15,384 nt of DNA from assembly GCA_017390645.1 (NCBI GenBank), contig JAFPAZ010000042.1, positions 1-15,384 on the forward strand, given 5' to 3'. A program made the translations under genes and the position numbers. The notes beneath the pieces are model-generated. The model searched no databases. It was not told where the DNA came from and worked only from the letters and a program-made list of their open reading frames with translations. Shown in pieces: positions 14,099 to 15,384 of this stretch. Position 1 is the stretch's first letter, and every line of letters begins with the position of its first letter. Source of the stretch: Lachnospiraceae bacterium. GTDB taxonomy: Bacteria > Bacillota_A > Clostridia > Lachnospirales > Lachnospiraceae.

Positions 14099-15384
14099 AT
14101 GAATCATGATAAAAGAAAAACTAATTTAGTAAGAAAAATCGTTCACGTTTCAGTGATAATATCTTTGATTATCAGTATTTTGGTTTTTGGTTTTGAAAAG
14201 CAACCAGAGATAAAAGCAGCATCCTATGGTGTAGATTATTTTGTTTTTACAAGCGATGAATATGAAAATCCCTATATCGGAAATATTCAAAATAACAGTA
14301 TTAAGTTTTTAAATGGTAAAATGGCATATTGTCTACAATCAGGAAAAGATTTAAAAAAGGGAGTAAATTATACTCTGAAAGAAGATTTAAATTGGTCTTT
14401 AGAGAGTAAAGAATTACTGGCATATGTTTTATATTATGGCTATCAGGAATATCATGGAACATCAGCAGAATTATACTCTGATGAAGAATTGTCACATTAT
14501 TTAGCAACACAGTTATTAGTCTGGCAATTAGAATATAATAGTTTCTACGATACAAAACTAAAAGAGTCTTTATTAGAACATTATTCTGATTTAAAAACCA
14601 TCAGAGGAGTCCAAATTGGACCTAAAATTATTGAATATTACAATGACATATGGACAAAGGCAGATATTGCGTTAAATGGTGGAACCCCAAGTTTTACATC
14701 CGACTCGGATTATATTGCATCTTTGAATGGATATATTATGGAATATAATGATGAAAAAGAGGGGTTTTATTTAGAAATAGAAGATACAAACCACTATTTA
14801 GATAATTATCAGGTGATGGAACATAGCGGTCTTGATGTCAATATTATAGGAGATAAGATTACTATTTTTAGTAAAGAAGAGATAATAGAAGATAAAGGCA
14901 TCATTTTGCAGAATCCATATTTTTCTAAAGGAATGGATCCGGTAATTTGGACTTGTAACGATCTAGCATACCAGAATCTTGCGAATGGAGATGGGGTTAT
15001 TGATATCAGTAAAATGCAGTATCTATATGTAAGAACAGGAGATGCTCCGGAGCCAGAAGAAGACACTCCAAGCACAGATGAGGACAATCCGGAAGATGAT
15101 ACTCCAAACACAGACGAGGACAATCCAGAACCGGAAGATGATACTCCAAGCACAGATGAAGATACTCCGGAACCGGAAGATGGTACTCCAAGTACAGGGG
15201 AAGATACCCCGGAACCGGAAGATGGTACTCCAAGTACAGGGGAAGATACCCCGGAACCGGAAGATGGTACTCCAAGTACAGGGGAGGACAATCCGAAACC
15301 GGAGGATGATATTCCAAGTACAGAGGAGGACAATCCGGAACCGCAAGAGGATATTCCAAGTACAGAGGAGGACAATCCGGAACC
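14099..15384 (+). CDS. Thioester-domain surface protein with Pro/acidic repeat stalk, 3' end outside the window
   Basis: An open frame of 428 codons runs off the window without a stop. The ATG has AAGGAG at 14087-14092 with a 6-nt spacer. The N-terminus is basic (MNHDKRKTNLVRK), followed by a hydrophobic stretch (about 16-32) and a likely signal-peptidase site near IKAAS (39-42). Residues about 60-190 match a Gram-positive thioester domain: Cys78 in KMAYCLQSGK, a helix with LLAYVLYYGY, and Gln138 in ATQLLVWQLE, the TQxxxW motif. Cys and Gln of such domains form an internal thioester that reacts covalently with host surface proteins. Residues about 205-312 look like the beta-rich subdomain that usually follows (LEIEDTNHYL, GDKITIFS). 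From residue 317 a tandem Pro/Glu/Asp/Thr stalk begins. A sortase LPxTG anchor is expected beyond the window. Adhesin function is inferred from the family. Confidence 0.85.
   Translation, partial: MNHDKRKTNLVRKIVHVSVIISLIISILVFGFEKQPEIKAASYGVDYFVFTSDEYENPYIGNIQNNSIKFLNGKMAYCLQSGKDLKKGVNYTLKEDLNWSLESKELLAYVLYYGYQEYHGTSAELYSDEELSHYLATQLLVWQLEYNSFYDTKLKESLLEHYSDLKTIRGVQIGPKIIEYYNDIWTKADIALNGGTPSFTSDSDYIASLNGYIMEYNDEKEGFYLEIEDTNHYLDNYQVMEHSGLDVNIIGDKITIFSKEEIIEDKGIILQNPYFSKGMDPVIWTCNDLAYQNLANGDGVIDISKMQYLYVRTGDAPEPEEDTPSTDEDNPEDDTPNTDEDNPEPEDDTPSTDEDTPEPEDGTPSTGEDTPEPEDGTPSTGEDTPEPEDGTPSTGEDNPKPEDDIPSTEEDNPEPQEDIPSTEEDNPE
15047..15384 (+). repeat. In-frame tandem repeat array, 42-bp unit (14 residues)
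   Basis: Eight units and the start of a ninth, all in frame. Seven units are 42 bp; the second (15089-15124) lacks two codons. The core unit reads PEPEDGTPSTGEDT. Units 4 (15167-15208) and 5 (15209-15250) are identical in all 42 bases, and unit 6 differs only in its last codons, which suggests recent duplication. Outer units vary as PEPEEDTPSTDEDN and PEPQEDIPSTEEDN. The array continues beyond the window. It encodes an extended, highly acidic, proline-rich stalk. The absence of stops in minus frames here is a by-product of the repeat. Confidence 0.95.

Noticed and set aside
14809..15375. Long minus-strand open frames rich in Ser/Gly/Val repeats over the stalk region (also two more in other frames).
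   Set aside because: They are the antisense reading of the 42-bp in-frame repeat. The plus-strand frame has a ribosome site, signal peptide and a recognised domain; the minus frames have none of these.
15047..15384. Regular repeats resembling a CRISPR array.
   Set aside because: Units are directly adjacent without unique spacers, are 42 bp and in frame with the surface protein, so they are coding tandem repeats.

Overview
The window looks like a chromosomal segment from a low-GC, spore-forming Firmicute, most likely a Clostridia member of the Lachnospiraceae type. The grounds are the Gram-positive PolC replicative polymerase, the rseP-ispG-polC gene order typical of Firmicutes, a SleC-type spore cortex-lytic enzyme, Shine-Dalgarno sites of the AGGAGG type, and Gram-positive (Bacillus-type) LexA boxes. 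The assignment rests on recognised protein families and context, not on a database search.

Left part (1-7842, all + strand): the last 36 codons of the intramembrane protease RseP, then ispG (isoprenoid synthesis, [4Fe-4S] enzyme), polC (DNA polymerase III alpha with built-in proofreading exonuclease), a predicted ion/anion permease, and a TtcA-type PP-loop ATPase that overlaps the permease gene by ATGA. No convincing terminator separates these genes, so they may form one long housekeeping unit. A nested inverted repeat follows the last stop codon.

Middle (7843-10045): a lone nadA (quinolinate synthase) with its own promoter and a structured leader, a tRNA-Glu(CUC) gene with its own promoter, and on the minus strand an Fe/Mn superoxide dismutase whose stop codon directly touches the 3' end of the tRNA. 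A plus-strand terminator lies beyond the SOD gene, which raises the possibility of antisense transcription across it.

Right-centre (10046-13900): sleC (minus strand), then a divergent 110-residue membrane-anchored LysM protein resembling the SOS cell-division suppressor YneA. Its promoter carries two LexA-box-like sites placed as an inverted repeat. A 19-bp-arm inverted repeat separates it from a minus-strand pair made of a second TtcA-family protein and a chromosomal tyrosine recombinase (XerC/XerD-like).

Right end (13900-15384): an unfinished plus-strand gene for a secreted surface protein. It has a signal peptide, a thioester domain (putative Cys78-Gln138 internal bond) of the kind used by Gram-positive adhesins for covalent attachment, and then a tandem 14-residue Pro/Glu/Asp/Thr-rich stalk that runs off the window. 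The two most interesting items are this thioester adhesin and the SOS-controlled YneA-like gene.
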